From Rikenellaceae bacterium (GTDB lineage Bacteria > Bacteroidota > Bacteroidia > Bacteroidales > Rikenellaceae), in contig JAITVB010000231.1 in the NCBI GenBank assembly GCA_031286025.1, forward strand, positions 1 to 7,065: a stretch of 7,065 nucleotides of DNA, read 5' to 3'. The position numbers were made by a program, and so were the translations under genes. The notes under the pieces are model-generated. The model saw only the letters and a list, made by a program, of their open reading frames with translations, did not search any database and was not told the origin of the DNA. Of the stretch, positions 6,402 to 7,065 are shown one piece after another. Position 1 is the stretch's first letter, and every line of letters begins with the position of its first letter.

Positions 6402-6968
6402 ATGACCGGGGACGAATTTCAAAAGGAACTCGAAACGAGGCTTGAGCCGGGGGTCAAGGTGTATTGGACGCGCCTGATCCTCGACCATAACCTGTGGATC
6501 GAGGCGATGGACCTTGCTTTGGGAAAACGGCCGCCCGTGCCTTTCCGGGCGAGCTACGCCCTCGAAGGAGCCTTTTTCGAGAAACCTGACGACTTCGTAC
6601 CTTATCACCAACGCTTCGTCCGCGATTTTTGCACGGCGACTGACGAAAGTGTTTTTCGCCACTACGGGAAAATGATGGCCCACCTGCTAAAAAGGCAGTG
6701 GCTGACGCTCTCGGACGACGAAGCGACAGCAGTGGCCGAGGAGGCTTGTGTTCGCTTGATCGACAGCAGGTTGCGAGTAGCGGTACGGGCATGGTCGCTC
6801 GAAGTGCTGCTTTTGCTGCGCGGTCGTGTGGGGTGGATCGACGAAGAATGGGCCGGCATCATCGAACAACTGCGGATCGACCCCTCACCCGGAATACAGA
6901 GTTGCTTGCGGAGGCTGAAAACGGCAAAAACCGTTTCACCATCGGTAACGGGTGTTGGTGTTGCATAA
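6402..6968 (+). CDS. Hypothetical all-helical, probably HEAT-like protein; altered C-terminus
   Basis: I do not recognise a named family. The 188-residue product is predicted cytoplasmic, with no signal peptide or membrane segment, and is rich in amphipathic helices. Segments such as VPFRASYALEGAFFEKPDDF (about 47-66), FRHYGKMMAHLLKRQWL and LRVAVRAWSLEVLLLLRG (about 124-141) have the R-A-x-x-x-L-E spacing typical of HEAT/armadillo repeats, so a protein-binding scaffold is a reasonable guess. It starts at the first ATG, 21 bp after the oxidoreductase stop, with no Shine-Dalgarno and no promoter of its own, which suggests an operon. The family-like sequence appears to end near IQSCLRRLKTAK. The last 12-13 residues (TVSPSVTGVGVA) are encoded by DNA that reads as a PQQ propeller gene on the opposite strand, so the native stop was probably lost and replaced. 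Confident that it is a real gene; function unknown. Confidence 0.75.
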   Translation: MTGDEFQKELETRLEPGVKVYWTRLILDHNLWIEAMDLALGKRPPVPFRASYALEGAFFEKPDDFVPYHQRFVRDFCTATDESVFRHYGKMMAHLLKRQWLTLSDDEATAVAEEACVRLIDSRLRVAVRAWSLEVLLLLRGRVGWIDEEWAGIIEQLRIDPSPGIQSCLRRLKTAKTVSPSVTGVGVA

Positions 6969-7065
6969 GAATTCATCTCTTGCCTGTTCTGTTGTGCTTG
7001 TTGCGTGAACACAACTTTATCCCAAAGGATGTTGCCTGTTTCGCGATTCACGGCAATGACATGAC
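6917..7065 (-). pseudogene. Fragment of a PQQ-type beta-propeller repeat protein, 3' truncated at a junction
   Basis: The minus strand from the window edge reads in one frame HVIAVNRETGNILWDKVVF, then a linker with QQNRQEMNSY, then ATPTPVTDGETVFAVF. The D/N-x-x-TG-x-x-LW turn followed by Y-A-(T/S)-P-T-P-V-x-DGE-x-V-(F/Y)-A-x-F is typical of PQQ-like (BamB/quinoprotein-like) propeller proteins, usually secreted or periplasmic. After Phe at about 6917 the expected continuation (F-G-x-x-G-x-x-x-A-x-D) is absent. Instead the frame runs on as a meaningless antisense reading of the 6402 gene until a stop near 6664. The gene's upstream part lies beyond the window, so its length and signal peptide cannot be judged. 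The piece is about 46% GC by my count, below the neighbouring genes. Either a true truncation or a chimeric join. Confidence 0.68.
6919..6936. repeat. Short perfect inverted repeat at the junction of the HEAT-like gene and the PQQ fragment
   Basis: AAACGG (6919-6924), loop CAAAAA, CCGTTT (6931-6936): a 6-bp perfect stem. It lies inside the plus-strand frame and exactly where PQQ homology on the minus strand stops. Read on the minus strand the stem is followed by TTTTC-like sequence (only one or two extra T), so a weak terminator is conceivable. A breakpoint or template-switch site is the other possibility. It may be chance. Confidence 0.35.

Noticed and set aside
6381..6683. 100-codon minus-strand frame opposite the HEAT-like gene
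   Set aside because: No family resemblance; the plus-strand frame has coherent helical repeats and operon spacing.
1..7065. CRISPR array, tRNA, IS element, toxin-antitoxin or phage genes
   Set aside because: Scanned both strands: no regularly spaced repeats, no tRNA cloverleaf, no transposase or integrase motifs, no paired small toxin-antitoxin genes.

Overview
The window looks like chromosomal DNA from a member of the Bacteroidota, plausibly a GC-rich gut lineage such as Rikenellaceae/Alistipes. The lineage below phylum is inference. Three things support the phylum. The intergenic gaps carry Bacteroidota-type -7 boxes (TAnnTTTG) just upstream of start codons, mostly without Shine-Dalgarno sequences. 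The Rel and MetF proteins have Bacteroidota-like wording. A SusD/RagB-like C-terminal fragment is also present.

Layout. Positions 1-2018 (minus strand) hold most of a bifunctional (p)ppGpp synthetase/hydrolase (rel), cut by the left edge just before its C-terminal ACT domain. A 120-bp divergent promoter region separates it from metF (2139-3101, plus), the 5,10-methylenetetrahydrofolate reductase of the methyl-folate/methionine pathway. A minus-strand SusD-like C-terminal remnant (about 3098-3298) abuts the metF stop tail to tail. Next come a promoter and a complete SLC13/DASS-type permease with two central RCK_C (TrkA_C) domains (3373-5241). A third promoter precedes a Gfo/Idh/MocA-family oxidoreductase (5340-6380). 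It is followed 21 bp later by a small, probably HEAT-like all-helical protein of unknown function (6402-6968), likely in the same transcript. The right edge (about 6917-7065, minus) holds part of a PQQ-type beta-propeller gene whose frame runs directly into the antisense of the HEAT-like gene.

Functionally this is mostly housekeeping DNA: stringent response, one-carbon metabolism, an ion-coupled transporter and a sugar-type dehydrogenase. I see no evidence that these genes form one pathway. I found no tRNA, rRNA, CRISPR array, insertion sequence or phage gene, and no convincing new system.

The most unusual content is two orphan gene pieces on the minus strand, the SusD tail and the PQQ propeller piece. 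Each sits directly against the 3' end of an intact plus-strand gene. They look like scars of rearrangement, or in the PQQ case possibly an assembly or amplification chimera.
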